Below are positions 54,102-62,827 of a stretch of DNA of 64,000 nt, piece by piece. Source of the stretch: Phycisphaerales bacterium. Its GTDB lineage: Bacteria; Planctomycetota; Phycisphaerae; UBA1845; UTPLA1. Both the position numbers and the translations under genes were made by a program. The notes beneath the pieces are model-generated. The model was given only the letters and a program-made list of their open reading frames with translations. It ran no database searches and was not told where the DNA came from. Location of the stretch: the NCBI GenBank assembly GCA_022360095.1, contig JAKSDK010001806.1:186001-250000 (forward strand), given 5' to 3'. How positions within the stretch are numbered: position 1 is the stretch's first letter; each line of letters opens with the position of its first letter.

Positions 54102-54524
54102 CTATGAGGGCCAAGGTGATCGAATAAACGACACGATGAAAATCAGCATGATCATCGACGTCACCATCACAATGACCGTGGCCATGACCGTCACCAGGGT
54201 TGACCCCTTGATGACACCCTGCTGATACGTGGCCATGATGTGCGGTCTCGCCAGCACGAGCATCGCCAACAGGACCGTGGAGATTGACGGCCAGATGCTG
54301 ATCGAATGAATGTAGCTGTAAATCCAGACCCATCGGGGCACGACGCGCTCGAACCCGGTGAACTCACGCACAAAGTGGCCGCGGACGATGAATTCTCCAT
54401 CGCGAATATCACCATTGGGCGCATCACCGCCGATGATCGCATAAATGATGGCGTAGACGAGAAAGTTGCTCAGCCCCAGGATGATGAGCCAGACACAGAT
54501 ACGGTTTCGCTTGCGTCGGTCCAT
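54102..54524 (-). CDS. Small membrane protein, unknown
   Basis: A 140-residue protein with membrane segments VWLIILGLSNFLVYAIIYAII, SISIWPSISTVLLAMLVLARP and TLVTVMATVIVMVTSMIMLIFIVSFI, and a basic N-terminus (MDRRKRNR). A short loop, DAPNGDIRDGEFIVRGHFVREFTGFERVV, faces one side of the membrane. No family is recognised. It lies between the aspartic protease and the helicase genes on the same strand, separated from each by 40-70 bases. Confidence 0.65.
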   Translation of the reverse strand: MDRRKRNRICVWLIILGLSNFLVYAIIYAIIGGDAPNGDIRDGEFIVRGHFVREFTGFERVVPRWVWIYSYIHSISIWPSISTVLLAMLVLARPHIMATYQQGVIKGSTLVTVMATVIVMVTSMIMLIFIVSFIRSPWPS

Positions 54525-54592
54525 GGCGATAGATTACCGCCGAGCGGAGACTGGGGACAGTGTTGGCTGAGGATTGCACTGTCTCTCTCGAT

Positions 54593-55120
54593 TCATATCA
54601 ATGCAACATCGGAAGATTGAGGATACTTGGTCATCGCGATCGCCGCATACGACGATTTCCGTTTTGGCCCACGTGGAATCAAACGTTCACGCTGTGGGTC
54701 GATCCAGAATCCAGTGGATTCCAGGACCGTGACGCCGAGCAGAGGCTCTTCTTCCTTTCCTGCAAAGACGAGTGTGGCACCGGCTTTCTCGCCCATGATC
54801 TCGATGACACCGAAGCCGATCTCCAATTCCTGCCAGGTGCCGTCCGCCAGTTCGTATGATCGCCTTCCGGCGGGTTTGATACCGAGGCTTTTCAACACGT
54901 CAGCGGAAATAAAAGTGTCGGTCGCTCCCGTATCGACCAAAAGACGACCTGTCCACTGTTTGCGTGAAGCAGCCATCGGGCGGATCGTTGCGTCCGTGTA
55001 GATGTGCCCCAAGTCCGTCTCCCTAATCGGCATCGGCCAAGTTTGTCCGTGCCTCCGGCGCTTACGACCGATGGCCAACGCCTCAGCCAATGGTTCATTT
55101 TCTTGGGTTTCGCGGACCAT
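54593..55120 (-). CDS. Retropepsin-like aspartic protease
   Basis: A 175-residue clan AA protease. The active site is LLVDTGATDTFISADVLKSLGI, the DTGA motif of retropepsins. Strands typical of the fold follow (RRSYELADGTWQELEIGFGVIEIMG, ATLVFAGKEEEPLLGVTVLE). One copy only, so a homodimer is expected. Bacterial members have unknown substrates. ATG 55120 is preferred because AAGGA lies 8 bases ahead; ATG 55033 is the alternative and gives a shorter product without the Arg/Lys stretch. It is not linked to any transposon in the window. Confidence 0.75.
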   Translation of the reverse strand: MVRETQENEPLAEALAIGRKRRRHGQTWPMPIRETDLGHIYTDATIRPMAASRKQWTGRLLVDTGATDTFISADVLKSLGIKPAGRRSYELADGTWQELEIGFGVIEIMGEKAGATLVFAGKEEEPLLGVTVLESTGFWIDPQRERLIPRGPKRKSSYAAIAMTKYPQSSDVALI

Positions 55121-55202
55121 GTCGCTGTTCCTTCGGGGCTAAACCGATTTGGCGTTTGCACCGATCCGCTCAAAAGATACGGCTCAGCTCTGCACATCTT
55201 AC

Positions 55203-56024
55203 TTACTGATTCGCAATCGCTCCTTCTGTCGGCGAACTTGCCGTCGCGTAGAGTTTTTTCGGAATTCGACCCGCTCGAAACGCAAGATAGCCTGCGTCGA
55301 GCGCATGGGCCATGGCTCTTGCCATCGCGGCGGCGTTCTTTGCATGGGCGATCCCCGTATTGAGCAACACGCCGTCTGCGCCGAGTTCCATTGCGACCGT
55401 GACATCGCTGGCCGTGCCGACGCCGGCGTCGACGATGACGGGATAATCCGGATCGCCATCCTTCAACATTTCAAGAATGATGCGAATATTGTTGGGATTC
55501 AACACGCCCTGACCGCTGCCGATCGGGCTGCCGGCCGGCATCACGCTGGTCGCGCCGGCCTCTTTCAATCGACACGCCGTCGCCGGGTCGTCGCTGGAAT
55601 AGACCAACACCTGAAAACCGTCCTGAATCAGCGTTCTGGTTGCCTCCAGCGTTCCAACCGGGTCCGGCAGCAGCGTCTTCTTGTCGTGCAGCACTTCGAG
55701 TTTTACCCATTGTGCGCCGGGATTCTCGAGTTGTTCAAGAATGTCGCGCCCGAGGCGTGCCACGCGAACGGCATCTTCCGCCGTGAAACAACCCGCCGTG
55801 TTCGGCAGAATCGTGTATCGCTTCGTGTCGATGAAATCGAGCAGACTCCGATTCTGCGCGTCGAACAGGCGTTCGCGCCGGACCGCCACGGTGACGACTT
55901 CGCAACGGCTTGCCTCGAGGCATTCCCGCATCGACTCATAAGTCTCATATTTGCCAGTCCCGACAAACAAACGGGAACGGAATTCCTGACTGCCGATCTT
56001 TAGTGGTGTCGGATCCATGCTCAT
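55203..56024 (-). CDS. thiG: Thiazole synthase
   Basis: A 273-residue enzyme making the thiazole of thiamine with ThiS-thiocarboxylate. It shows RLFVGTGKYETYESMRECLEASRCEVVTVAVRR, the catalytic Lys in VLHDKKTLLPDPVGTLEA, VYSSDDPATACRLKEAGATSVMPAGSPIGSGQG, and DAGVGTASDVTVAMELGADGVLLNTGIAHAKN. ATG 56024 has AAGGAG at a good distance. ThiS is encoded 28 bases upstream. No TPP riboswitch could be found before thiS. Confidence 0.96.
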   Translation of the reverse strand: MSMDPTPLKIGSQEFRSRLFVGTGKYETYESMRECLEASRCEVVTVAVRRERLFDAQNRSLLDFIDTKRYTILPNTAGCFTAEDAVRVARLGRDILEQLENPGAQWVKLEVLHDKKTLLPDPVGTLEATRTLIQDGFQVLVYSSDDPATACRLKEAGATSVMPAGSPIGSGQGVLNPNNIRIILEMLKDGDPDYPVIVDAGVGTASDVTVAMELGADGVLLNTGIAHAKNAAAMARAMAHALDAGYLAFRAGRIPKKLYATASSPTEGAIANQ

Positions 56025-56052
56025 AGCGTCCACTCCTTAACCGTCGCGCGAC

Positions 56053-56277
56053 TTAGCCGCCCCCGACGAGCGTTACGATCTCGACGACATCTCCGTCATT
56101 CAATGCCAATGCTTCATACTGTGGGCGCCGCACGAGTTCCTTGTTCACTTCCACGGCAAACGGAGGCCGTGGCTTGCGCGTGACGACCAATGAGGCCACC
56201 GTCGCCGGTGCTTCCACGGTCAATGATTCACCGTTGAGTCGAATCTCGATCGTATGGCGGATATCGGCCTGAGACAT
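56053..56277 (-). CDS. thiS: Sulfur carrier protein ThiS
   Basis: A 74-residue ubiquitin-fold carrier, starting MSQADIRHTIEIRLNGESL. It ends in the required Gly-Gly (VEIVTLVGGG, thus a GGG end), which would be adenylated and thiocarboxylated by ThiF and a sulfur donor. It keeps the strand pattern NGESLTVEAPATVASLVV. The open frame to 56328 has no support. It is followed by thiG. A DsrE-like gene elsewhere in the window is unrelated to it. Confidence 0.92.
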   Translation of the reverse strand: MSQADIRHTIEIRLNGESLTVEAPATVASLVVTRKPRPPFAVEVNKELVRRPQYEALALNDGDVVEIVTLVGGG

Positions 56278-56340
56278 AATCCCTCGCGACAAATGATCTG
56301 TTTTCAACGAGCGGATTATAGCATGCATTCTCCGACAGGT

Positions 56341-56703
56341 TTACTCCTCGTACAGAACGAACCGGCGGTACCCCCACCAGCAAAACCACAGGAAGCCCGC
56401 TTCCACCATCAGGCCGACGACGGCGTAGTGGAAATCCTGAAGCGCAAACAGCAGGATGGTGAAGCTCAGGCTGTTCATGACCAGAGCGGCGATCGACTGC
56501 ATTCGCTGACCGGCCACACCGGGCTCATCCTGCGGGCGGTTGCGAAAAGCCCACAGCACGCCGGCTGCAAGCGTGGCCGAGAAGGCGATCGTGTAAGGCA
56601 GGAGGGTGACCACGGTCTCCGCGCTCTCGTCGGGCAGCAGCACGACGACGATCGAGGTGATCAGCGCTCCAAGGGCGATCCAGACGGCGAAGATAGCGAA
56701 CAT
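56341..56703 (-). CDS. Membrane protein, unknown
   Basis: A 120-residue protein, starting MFAIFAVWIALGALITSIVV, with membrane segments MFAIFAVWIALGALITSIVVVLL, VTLLPYTIAFSATLAAGVLWAF, SIAALVMNSLSFTILLFALQ, and YAVVGLMVEAGFLWFCWW. Between them lie polar linkers (RNRPQDEPGVAGQR). Its upstream frame would run antisense through the TPR gene, so ATG 56703 is used. It is transcribed toward thiS, 63 bases away. No known family was recognised. Confidence 0.65.
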   Translation of the reverse strand: MFAIFAVWIALGALITSIVVVLLPDESAETVVTLLPYTIAFSATLAAGVLWAFRNRPQDEPGVAGQRMQSIAALVMNSLSFTILLFALQDFHYAVVGLMVEAGFLWFCWWGYRRFVLYEE

Positions 56704-56766
56704 CCGGATATTCTCAGAGCGTCGGCCGAGGTTTTCAAACCTGCGGGGCACGATTACGATTCCGCC

Positions 56767-57072
56767 ATGTCGCGAATCGAAAAAATCCAACAAATGTTGA
56801 CGAATGAACCGAACGACGTCTTTCTCAACTTCAGCCTGGCCATGGAGCTTGCCAAGCTGGAACGGACCGAGGAAAGTCTGACCCAATTTGATCGGGTGCT
56901 GGAGATCGACGCCAACTATATCGCCGCCTATTTCCACAAGGGCAAGACCCTCGCTGCGCAAGGGGACGACGACCGTGCCCGGGAGGTGTTGACGGCCGGC
57001 ATCGCCAAGGCTGCGGAGGTGGGTGACTCACACGCCAAGGGAGAGATGGAGGAGTTCATGTCCATGATGTAG
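56767..57072 (+). CDS. Small TPR protein
   Basis: A 101-residue soluble protein: MSRIEKIQQMLTNEPNDVFLNFSLAMELAKLERTEESLTQFDRVL, then DANYIAAYFHKGKTLAAQGDDDRAREVLTAGIAKAAEVGDSHAKGEMEEFM. Two to three tetratricopeptide units are clear (ANYIAAYFHKGKTLAAQGDDDRA), so it is a scaffold or adaptor. It is divergent from the membrane-protein gene by 63 bases. The frame upstream (to 56254) is antisense to that gene and is not coding. Confidence 0.75.
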   Translation: MSRIEKIQQMLTNEPNDVFLNFSLAMELAKLERTEESLTQFDRVLEIDANYIAAYFHKGKTLAAQGDDDRAREVLTAGIAKAAEVGDSHAKGEMEEFMSMM

Positions 57073-57146
57073 CGAGGGCTCGACGCTAATCGATCCGGTG
57101 ACGGGGGGAGTACCACGGAGGCAAAGGCCTGTCCAGGAGGTTTCGC

Positions 57147-59366
57147 ATGTCTCAGCGACTCACAAGCTTGCTCATCGTCCTCGTCACGGCATTCATGTTC
57201 GCCGAATCAGGCCTCGATGCTGAGGAAGGGGCGAACAGCCCCGCTGCTTCCAAAGTTTACATCAGAAATCTGTCGATGAGCAGGGCGATCCCGCGTACGG
57301 GGCGGCGAGAGCACGTCATCGCCGTGATTAGGAGCCTGAATGGTGGCGCGTCCGCGCTCAATCTCAGCGTCGCCGCTTCGGACGGTATCACCGTGGACGC
57401 CGCGGTGGGGCAACCCGTACCACGGCTTGGGCGCGGCGAGGTCGCACGGTTCGAGTGGCCGGTGAAGGCTGAGCGTCCTCTCACCGGTAAGATCAAGGTC
57501 ACACTACACGACTCGCGTTCAAAGGTCGTCGACTCGAAGTGCCTGGAGATCCGATTCGAGCCATCCCCTGGCCTCTCCGGTGCGTCTTACGTTCCAAAGC
57601 CGGAACCTGTGAAGAGCGACTATTTGTTGCTTGCCAACCATTGTCCGCTTTGGAAATACGGCGCGCATGTGCATGGTTGGGACACGATCGATCCCTGGCC
57701 GGAGCGGAAGCCGGCGATCGGTTTTTACGATGAAGGCGATCCGATCGTGACGGACTGGCACATCAAGCATGCGCTCGAACATGGGATCAGCGGCTTCATC
57801 TATGTTTGGGACAAAACGCTGATGAATCCAAATGACAAGAACTCACTCGGAGCAGCCATTCATGATGGGTTCCTGCGCGCCCGATACCGCGATCTCTTTA
57901 AGTTCTGCCTGAACTGGGAAACGAGCTATGCAAGCCATAACGGTGTGCGCGACGACGATGAAGTGTTGACGGAGATTCTCCCCTACTGGATCGAGAAGTA
58001 TTTCCAACAGCCAACCTATCTGAAGATCGACAACAAGCCGATTCTGTTCGTTACCAAGCCGGGGTCCTTGGAAGAGCAATTGGGCGGTCCGAAGGCGATT
58101 CGACAGGTCCTGGACGCCATGCGGGAAAAATGTCGCAAAAGCGGGTTCGCCGGACTCACGGTTATTGGATGTGTTCCTGCGGCCAAGCCCCGACTCCAGG
58201 AGCGCTTGGAACAAGCCGGTTACGACGCAACCTCCGCCTACGACGTATGGACGGACGGATGGGCGAACTCCACCAAGGATCGCGAAGGCATCCCCGTTTT
58301 TTCTCACCGTGAGATGATGATTGCGCAGAAGGATGTCTTGCTGGCCAAGAAAAGATCCGGCTCACTGCCCGACATTGTGACCGTGCACATGGGCTGGGAC
58401 TCCAGACCCTGGCATGGCAAAGAGACCGTGTATTACATGGGGGCCCCGTCGGCCGCGAATTTTGAAATCGCGTGTCGGAACGCCAAGAAAATCGTGGACT
58501 CGACGCCGGGCAAGGGTTTGGATACGCGAATTGTGGTCCTCAACAACTGGAACGAATTCGGCGAAGGGCATTACATCGCCCCAACCGCCGGATTCGGGTT
58601 CTCGTTCCTCGACGCCGTGCGAAAAGTCTTCTGTCGAAATTCGAAACCTTGCGTACACTTGACACCCGAAGACGTCGGCCTCGAACCTCCGGAAAAAGTA
58701 TACGCTGCCAGCCGAGGAACGATGCGCTACCCTTATGCCAAGAAGCCGACCGTCGGAGATAACCTGGTGGCTTGGTGGAGGTTTGACAAGGCCAATCCAC
58801 ACGTCGCCTTTGACTCATCCGCGTGCGGCTTCGATGGATTCAAGGATCGCTGCACGTCGGTAGAAGGAGCCAGCGGCAGGGCGGTGGATTGCCGAGACAG
58901 GGGGACCGTTTCATTAGGTGTTCACGATCTTTTCTATCCGCAGCGCGGTGTGACGATCGAGTTTTGGTGCAGGAGGGAGGGCAACCAAGACCGCGTTTAC
59001 CTGCTCAACACGGCTAGCGAGGAGTACACAGGCTACGGCATTTCTCTCGAAAAAGGAAAGCCCACTTTCTACATCAACTGGACGCAGATGATTCAGTGTC
59101 CCGACCCCATCGCGATGTCAGACTGGACGCACGTCGCCGCCACGTCCGACAATCGGGAGATGGCATTGTACGTGAACGGCGTCGAAAAAGTGCGGCTTCC
59201 GAGAGGCAACCGGATTCGGCCCGCCAAGAGCGGTTCGATTTGCATCGGGGCGTACGGGGCCAGCGGGTCCGAGACGTTCGACGGCGCGTTGGACGAGTTG
59301 AGAATCCACGATCGCCCGCTGTCCGCAAAAGAAGTCAAGCAGTCGCACGCGCGGACCGTTTATTAG
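57147..59366 (+). CDS. Secreted GH99-like glycoside hydrolase with C-terminal LamG domain
   Basis: A 739-residue exported protein. A signal peptide covers about 1-26 (LTSLLIVLVTAFMFAESGLDA). Residues about 40-140 form a beta-sandwich-like domain. A GH99-like/WbsX-type barrel follows: YLLLANHCPLWKYGAHVHGWDTIDPWPERKPAIGFYDEGDPIVTDWHIKHALEHGISGFIYVWDK, then LNWETSYASHNGV, TYLKIDNKPILFVTKP, VTVHMGWDSRPWHG and VVLNNWNEFGEGHYIAPT, where the acidic residues are likely catalytic. The last about 190 residues are a concanavalin-like LamG domain (LVAWWRFDKANPHVAFDSSACGFDG, GVTIEFWCRREGNQDRVYLLN, WTHVAATSDNREMALYVNGVEK). AGGAGG precedes the ATG. It probably degrades alpha-mannosidic or similar glycans; linkage type is inferred. 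Confidence 0.85.
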   Translation: MSQRLTSLLIVLVTAFMFAESGLDAEEGANSPAASKVYIRNLSMSRAIPRTGRREHVIAVIRSLNGGASALNLSVAASDGITVDAAVGQPVPRLGRGEVARFEWPVKAERPLTGKIKVTLHDSRSKVVDSKCLEIRFEPSPGLSGASYVPKPEPVKSDYLLLANHCPLWKYGAHVHGWDTIDPWPERKPAIGFYDEGDPIVTDWHIKHALEHGISGFIYVWDKTLMNPNDKNSLGAAIHDGFLRARYRDLFKFCLNWETSYASHNGVRDDDEVLTEILPYWIEKYFQQPTYLKIDNKPILFVTKPGSLEEQLGGPKAIRQVLDAMREKCRKSGFAGLTVIGCVPAAKPRLQERLEQAGYDATSAYDVWTDGWANSTKDREGIPVFSHREMMIAQKDVLLAKKRSGSLPDIVTVHMGWDSRPWHGKETVYYMGAPSAANFEIACRNAKKIVDSTPGKGLDTRIVVLNNWNEFGEGHYIAPTAGFGFSFLDAVRKVFCRNSKPCVHLTPEDVGLEPPEKVYAASRGTMRYPYAKKPTVGDNLVAWWRFDKANPHVAFDSSACGFDGFKDRCTSVEGASGRAVDCRDRGTVSLGVHDLFYPQRGVTIEFWCRREGNQDRVYLLNTASEEYTGYGISLEKGKPTFYINWTQMIQCPDPIAMSDWTHVAATSDNREMALYVNGVEKVRLPRGNRIRPAKSGSICIGAYGASGSETFDGALDELRIHDRPLSAKEVKQSHARTVY

Positions 59367-59372
59367 CCAAAC

Positions 59373-60452
59373 CTACCCCGCCTTGGTCGCGATCGCGTGG
59401 AGGGTATTGCATTCGACGTGAGACACGGCCTGCTCCCTCATGCGCGCGAGGGTCGCGTCTCGAACTCGTTGTGCTGCGTCGGGGCCGAGCTGTTCGATCG
59501 TCCAGCGAAATCCGGAACCGAGCACGATTGTCCACCAATCCTCAACCTCATTCAGCGGCTGACGGTCTTCGGCGACAGCGATTTTCGGCTCGGGAATACC
59601 GGCATCGTGAAAGAGCATATGCAACGATGCGGCGTCGTTGATGCTGTCCCAAGGATTGAACTCGGTATGCAGATCAGGCCGTTGGGTTTGGACCGCCTGC
59701 CACCAGAGGCTGGCGGCGGGTTCAAACGCGCGCGGTCCCCAGGTCGTGATCGCGAGTTGCCCGCTCGGCCGGACCATTCGCCATAGTTCTCTGACGAGAG
59801 CCGGCATCTCCGGGACGAAGAACACAGCGAACACACAGACGACGGCATCAAAATGCGCATCCGGAAATCCGAGTGCGGTCATATCGCCCACCCGAAACTG
59901 CACGTTTTGAAGCATGCGCGCGGCGGCCTTGGTCCGAGCGACGGCCAATAACGATTCGGCCAGATCGATGCCGAGGACACGGCCGTTCGGGCCCACATGC
60001 TCCGCCGCGTGCAGGGCTGACGCACCGGCTCCACACCCAACGTCCAACACGTGAAATCCGTCCGAGAGGCGCATGGCCTCGACGGTGCGCCGGCCGGCGC
60101 GATTCCAAAATTCAAGTGGGGGCGCATCGTAGTGGTCCGCGGCAGCGTTGTAGGTGGCCCGGGCACGATCGCATCCCGCAGTGGCGGCGTGACTCGGATC
60201 AATCACCTTGCCGATTTCTTCGATGTTGTGGGCCGGACAGTCCATGAGCTCCGAGTGGCGGCGAACGACGTCCGCGCTGGTCGCCAGGTAGAGGCAATAG
60301 GCCGTATGATCGCAAATGAAGCTCTCGACCCACTGCAAGTGCGGGCTCAGTTCCGTGATCACACTGTTCGAGCGGGCAGCTCTCTCCGCCCACTGCTCTT
60401 GAGAAACTCGACCGATGGATGGGATATCCCGTCGAACAATATACTTTTTCAT
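59373..60452 (-). CDS. DUF4242 fused to a SAM-dependent methyltransferase
   Basis: A 359-residue two-domain protein. Residues 1-85 form a DUF4242-type domain (KKYIVRRDIPSIGRVSQEQWAERAARSNSVITELSPHLQWVESFICDHTAYCLYLATS...HSELMDCPAHNIEEIGKVIDPS). A class I methyltransferase follows: FHVLDVGCGAGASALHAAEHV (SAM-binding GxGxG), VLGIDLAESLLAVA, FRVGDMTALGFPDAHFDAVVCVFAVFFV, WRMVRPSGQLAITTWGPRAF, ending near WTIEQLGPDAAQRVRDATLARMREQ. The MT part most resembles the UbiE/small-molecule type. GGAG lies 8 bases ahead of ATG 60452 (GTG 60458 is an alternative). It is divergent from a TetR gene 147 bases away, so it is probably controlled by it. The substrate is unknown. Confidence 0.85.
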   Translation of the reverse strand: MKKYIVRRDIPSIGRVSQEQWAERAARSNSVITELSPHLQWVESFICDHTAYCLYLATSADVVRRHSELMDCPAHNIEEIGKVIDPSHAATAGCDRARATYNAAADHYDAPPLEFWNRAGRRTVEAMRLSDGFHVLDVGCGAGASALHAAEHVGPNGRVLGIDLAESLLAVARTKAAARMLQNVQFRVGDMTALGFPDAHFDAVVCVFAVFFVPEMPALVRELWRMVRPSGQLAITTWGPRAFEPAASLWWQAVQTQRPDLHTEFNPWDSINDAASLHMLFHDAGIPEPKIAVAEDRQPLNEVEDWWTIVLGSGFRWTIEQLGPDAAQRVRDATLARMREQAVSHVECNTLHAIATKAG

Positions 60453-60599
60453 CGTCACACTCCTGTGCAGGGTGATGCCCGGCCATATAGAGACGGCACT
60501 TGTGCAATTTTATGTACGCGAAACGGTCGGACCAGTTGACTTGTGGTACACTTTGGAGCGATCTAATATCCACTTGGTTCCACCTTGGACCTTTGCATA

Positions 60600-61178
60600 A
60601 TGTCAACCTCGCCAACCCGCCAACGATTGATCAATGCGGCTAGTCAACGGTTCTACCGTGACGGATTTCGCGAAGTCGGGATCGACCAGATCCTCAATGA
60701 TGTCGGCATTAGCAAGACCGCCTTCTATAAGCACTTTCAGAGCAAAGACGATCTCATGCTGGCGGTGATGGACGAACAGGATCAGTGGCTGCGCGAGCAC
60801 TTCCGGTCGATGGTGAACAAGCTCGGCGGGTCCGAGCCTCGTGCAAGGCTGCTTGCCCTGTTTGACGCCGTGGACCAAATCGTGCGGCTGGATGAATTTC
60901 GCGGGTGCTTCTTCGTAAACGTCGCGATGGAGTTTCCGTTGCCGCACGACCCTGCCCATGTCGCCGCAGCGGCCAACAAACAGGCAATGCAGGAAATCGT
61001 CATGCAGCTTGCACGCGAGGCCGGTGCCGACTGTGCCGAAAAGCTCGCGAAAGAACTCATGCTGCTGATGGAGGGCGCCTATGTGACCCGACATGTGACC
61101 GGTGACGAGGAGGCCGTCAGCACGGCACGCGATGCAGCGGCGGTGCTCATTGACCGTCGTCTTGCCTCAGCGTCCTAG
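60600..61178 (+). CDS. TetR/AcrR-family transcriptional regulator
   Basis: A 192-residue repressor. The N-terminal helix-turn-helix is standard: TRQRLINAASQRFYRDGFREVGIDQILNDVGISKTAFYKHFQSKDDLMLAVMD. The C-terminal ligand domain is about 140 residues (EFRGCFFVNVAMEFPLPHDPAHVAAAANKQAMQEIVMQLAREAG), with the usual all-helical make-up and a Cys (GCFF) in the pocket. ATG 60600 is used; there is no clear ribosome site. It is divergent from the DUF4242-methyltransferase gene and is likely its regulator. The 147-base gap holds promoters for both, but no convincing operator palindrome was seen. Confidence 0.9.
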   Translation: MSTSPTRQRLINAASQRFYRDGFREVGIDQILNDVGISKTAFYKHFQSKDDLMLAVMDEQDQWLREHFRSMVNKLGGSEPRARLLALFDAVDQIVRLDEFRGCFFVNVAMEFPLPHDPAHVAAAANKQAMQEIVMQLAREAGADCAEKLAKELMLLMEGAYVTRHVTGDEEAVSTARDAAAVLIDRRLASAS

Positions 61179-61411
61179 AAGCAGAGTGCGGCCCGACCTT
61201 CTTTTGTAGACCTAGTGCCAGAGGACGAAATCATCAAACTCACCCTGAGCACGATCATCCTTGAACGAAAAGGCTGCAGAAGCAATCGATAATCTCTGTT
61301 CGCCCGACATATCTCCGACTCAAACATTGAGCGGGGCAAGCGTAAAAATACCGCGGCCGCGAAAGGCCGTCCGGCGAAATGCCCAACGGTGAATCGCGGC
61401 CGCAAGCATCC

Positions 61412-61431
61412 GTTGCGTTTAACAACGCAAC
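61412..61431. terminator. Hairpin between TetR and PDZ genes
   Basis: GTTGCGTT-TAAC-AACGCAAC is a perfect 8-bp stem with a tetraloop, in the gap between the convergent TetR and PDZ genes. No T-run follows on either side, so termination would be Rho-aided at best. Confidence 0.4.
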
Positions 61432-61453
61432 AGGCGGGTGGAGTGGAGTTTTC

Positions 61454-62767
61454 TTAGTGTTTCGCGCCTTCGAGCTGCGCGCCCTGGAGGTCCTCGTACA
61501 CCTCATACAGTTCGGGGCGCGCGTCGCGTAGCTGGTCCGCATCGTTGTAGGTTTCGACCAGTTCGTTTTCGCCCTTGCGTGTGACGACGCGAATCTTTCC
61601 TTCGGAATCAACCTCGAACGTGGTCTTTGCCTTTGACGGGACAAACACACTGAAATCGTGACCATGCGTATGCAGGTCTTTCAGTTTCACACTGTGGGAT
61701 CTGAAGGCCTTCTTCGCGTGTTCGAGGATCTCATCCATGTCCACATCGACGTCCACGTCGAATTGGAAGTTATGGTCGCCGTCCTCATGAAGAAAGATCC
61801 CGCTACGCAGTCCCTTGGGACCATGGCCGAGACTGAAATCGACCTTGAAGGAATCCTTGTAAGTTCTGTAGATTTCCGGGTCGCTCTGCTCGAATTCCTC
61901 TTCACTGGAATAAGTATTGGTCGTCGTGGTCTTGTCACCGTTCTCCTCAACGGTTTTCGTGACCGTGATCTCGTCGCCTTTGCGCTCGACTTCGACCTTC
62001 TGGTCCTTGTCTACGTAGATTCTCATCTGCTTGTACAACCCGGGCACGCCGCCTTGCCAGGAGTACGTGATGTCATCAGCGTCGATCTGCGGCATGTGTT
62101 GCCAAATATCGGGCATATCTTCGTCCAGGTCATGAAATCGGCGGAAGTTCCATTTGCCGTCATCATCTTTTTCCAGAAGTAAGCTACGCCGAAACATCTT
62201 GCCGTTGAGCATTTCGTCAGCAAGGATTTCATACTTGTATTTCGCATCACCGACGGATTCCGGCCGGGTGCCGACCGTGATGTTGACGTCTCTGCTGTCA
62301 CTCTCGCGAACCAGCGAAAAGCTGTGGGTCTCGTTGGGCGTGAAGCTGCGAACCACGTCCAGGAATTCTCCCATGTCGGAGGAGGCGTTGTTTCCGTCGA
62401 TCTTGACGATGACGTCGTGCTGTTGGAGGCCGGCAAGATCGGCGGGCGAGTCTTCGATCACGTTCAATATCATTTGCCCCACGCCCGCCTCAATGCCAAG
62501 GTGCAACGCGAGCGGCTTGGGAACGGGACCGAATTGGATTCCGAGCCACGGTCCGCCCGCCTCGATGTCTTTGGCCTTGCCAAGAACCTTCATGGTCTTC
62601 GTCTTAAGTTTAATCGTCCTGTATTCCTTCTCGTCTGATTCATCAGCGTTGAGTTTGACGACAACCCGCTGATTTTCTTCGCCGGCCGATACGGCTGCAT
62701 ACGCCATCACCGGGGATGCGATGAAGGTGATCAGCGAACAGGTCAACAACTTTTTCGCAATACCCAT
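61454..62767 (-). CDS. Exported PDZ-domain protein
   Basis: A 437-residue protein with a signal peptide (GIAKKLLTCSLITFIASPVMAYA). A PDZ domain spans about 60-160: GPWLGIQFGPVPKPLALHLGIEAGVGQMILNVIEDSPADLAGLQQHDVIVKIDGNNASSDMGEFLDVV. The rest is charged and Asp/Glu/Lys-rich, with strings such as DVDVDVDMDEILEHAKKAF and VEENGDKTTTTNTYSSEEEFEQSDPEIY; no protease domain is present. AAAGGAG precedes ATG 62767. It is the third gene of an ECF sigma - anti-sigma - PDZ operon, 60 bases downstream of the anti-sigma gene, so it is likely a regulon or envelope-stress partner. Function beyond binding is not shown. Confidence 0.8.
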   Translation of the reverse strand: MGIAKKLLTCSLITFIASPVMAYAAVSAGEENQRVVVKLNADESDEKEYRTIKLKTKTMKVLGKAKDIEAGGPWLGIQFGPVPKPLALHLGIEAGVGQMILNVIEDSPADLAGLQQHDVIVKIDGNNASSDMGEFLDVVRSFTPNETHSFSLVRESDSRDVNITVGTRPESVGDAKYKYEILADEMLNGKMFRRSLLLEKDDDGKWNFRRFHDLDEDMPDIWQHMPQIDADDITYSWQGGVPGLYKQMRIYVDKDQKVEVERKGDEITVTKTVEENGDKTTTTNTYSSEEEFEQSDPEIYRTYKDSFKVDFSLGHGPKGLRSGIFLHEDGDHNFQFDVDVDVDMDEILEHAKKAFRSHSVKLKDLHTHGHDFSVFVPSKAKTTFEVDSEGKIRVVTRKGENELVETYNDADQLRDARPELYEVYEDLQGAQLEGAKH

Positions 62768-62827
62768 TTTCAAGACTCCTTTACTATGATTCACTTAAGT
62801 TACGATACGAACAGGAAAAACAACAAT

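Noticed and set aside
54593..55120. Retropepsin-like gene as a retroelement remnant.
   Set aside because: No reverse transcriptase, integrase or terminal repeats are nearby; clan AA proteases of this size are common chromosomal genes.
56278..56766. TPP riboswitch ahead of thiS-thiG.
   Set aside because: The conserved CTGAGA-type core is not present on the minus strand, and the gap to the next gene is only 63 bases.
60459..60599. TetR operator palindrome in the divergent gap.
   Set aside because: Several partial dyads (such as GGTC/GACC) were tried, but none is long or symmetric enough to support.
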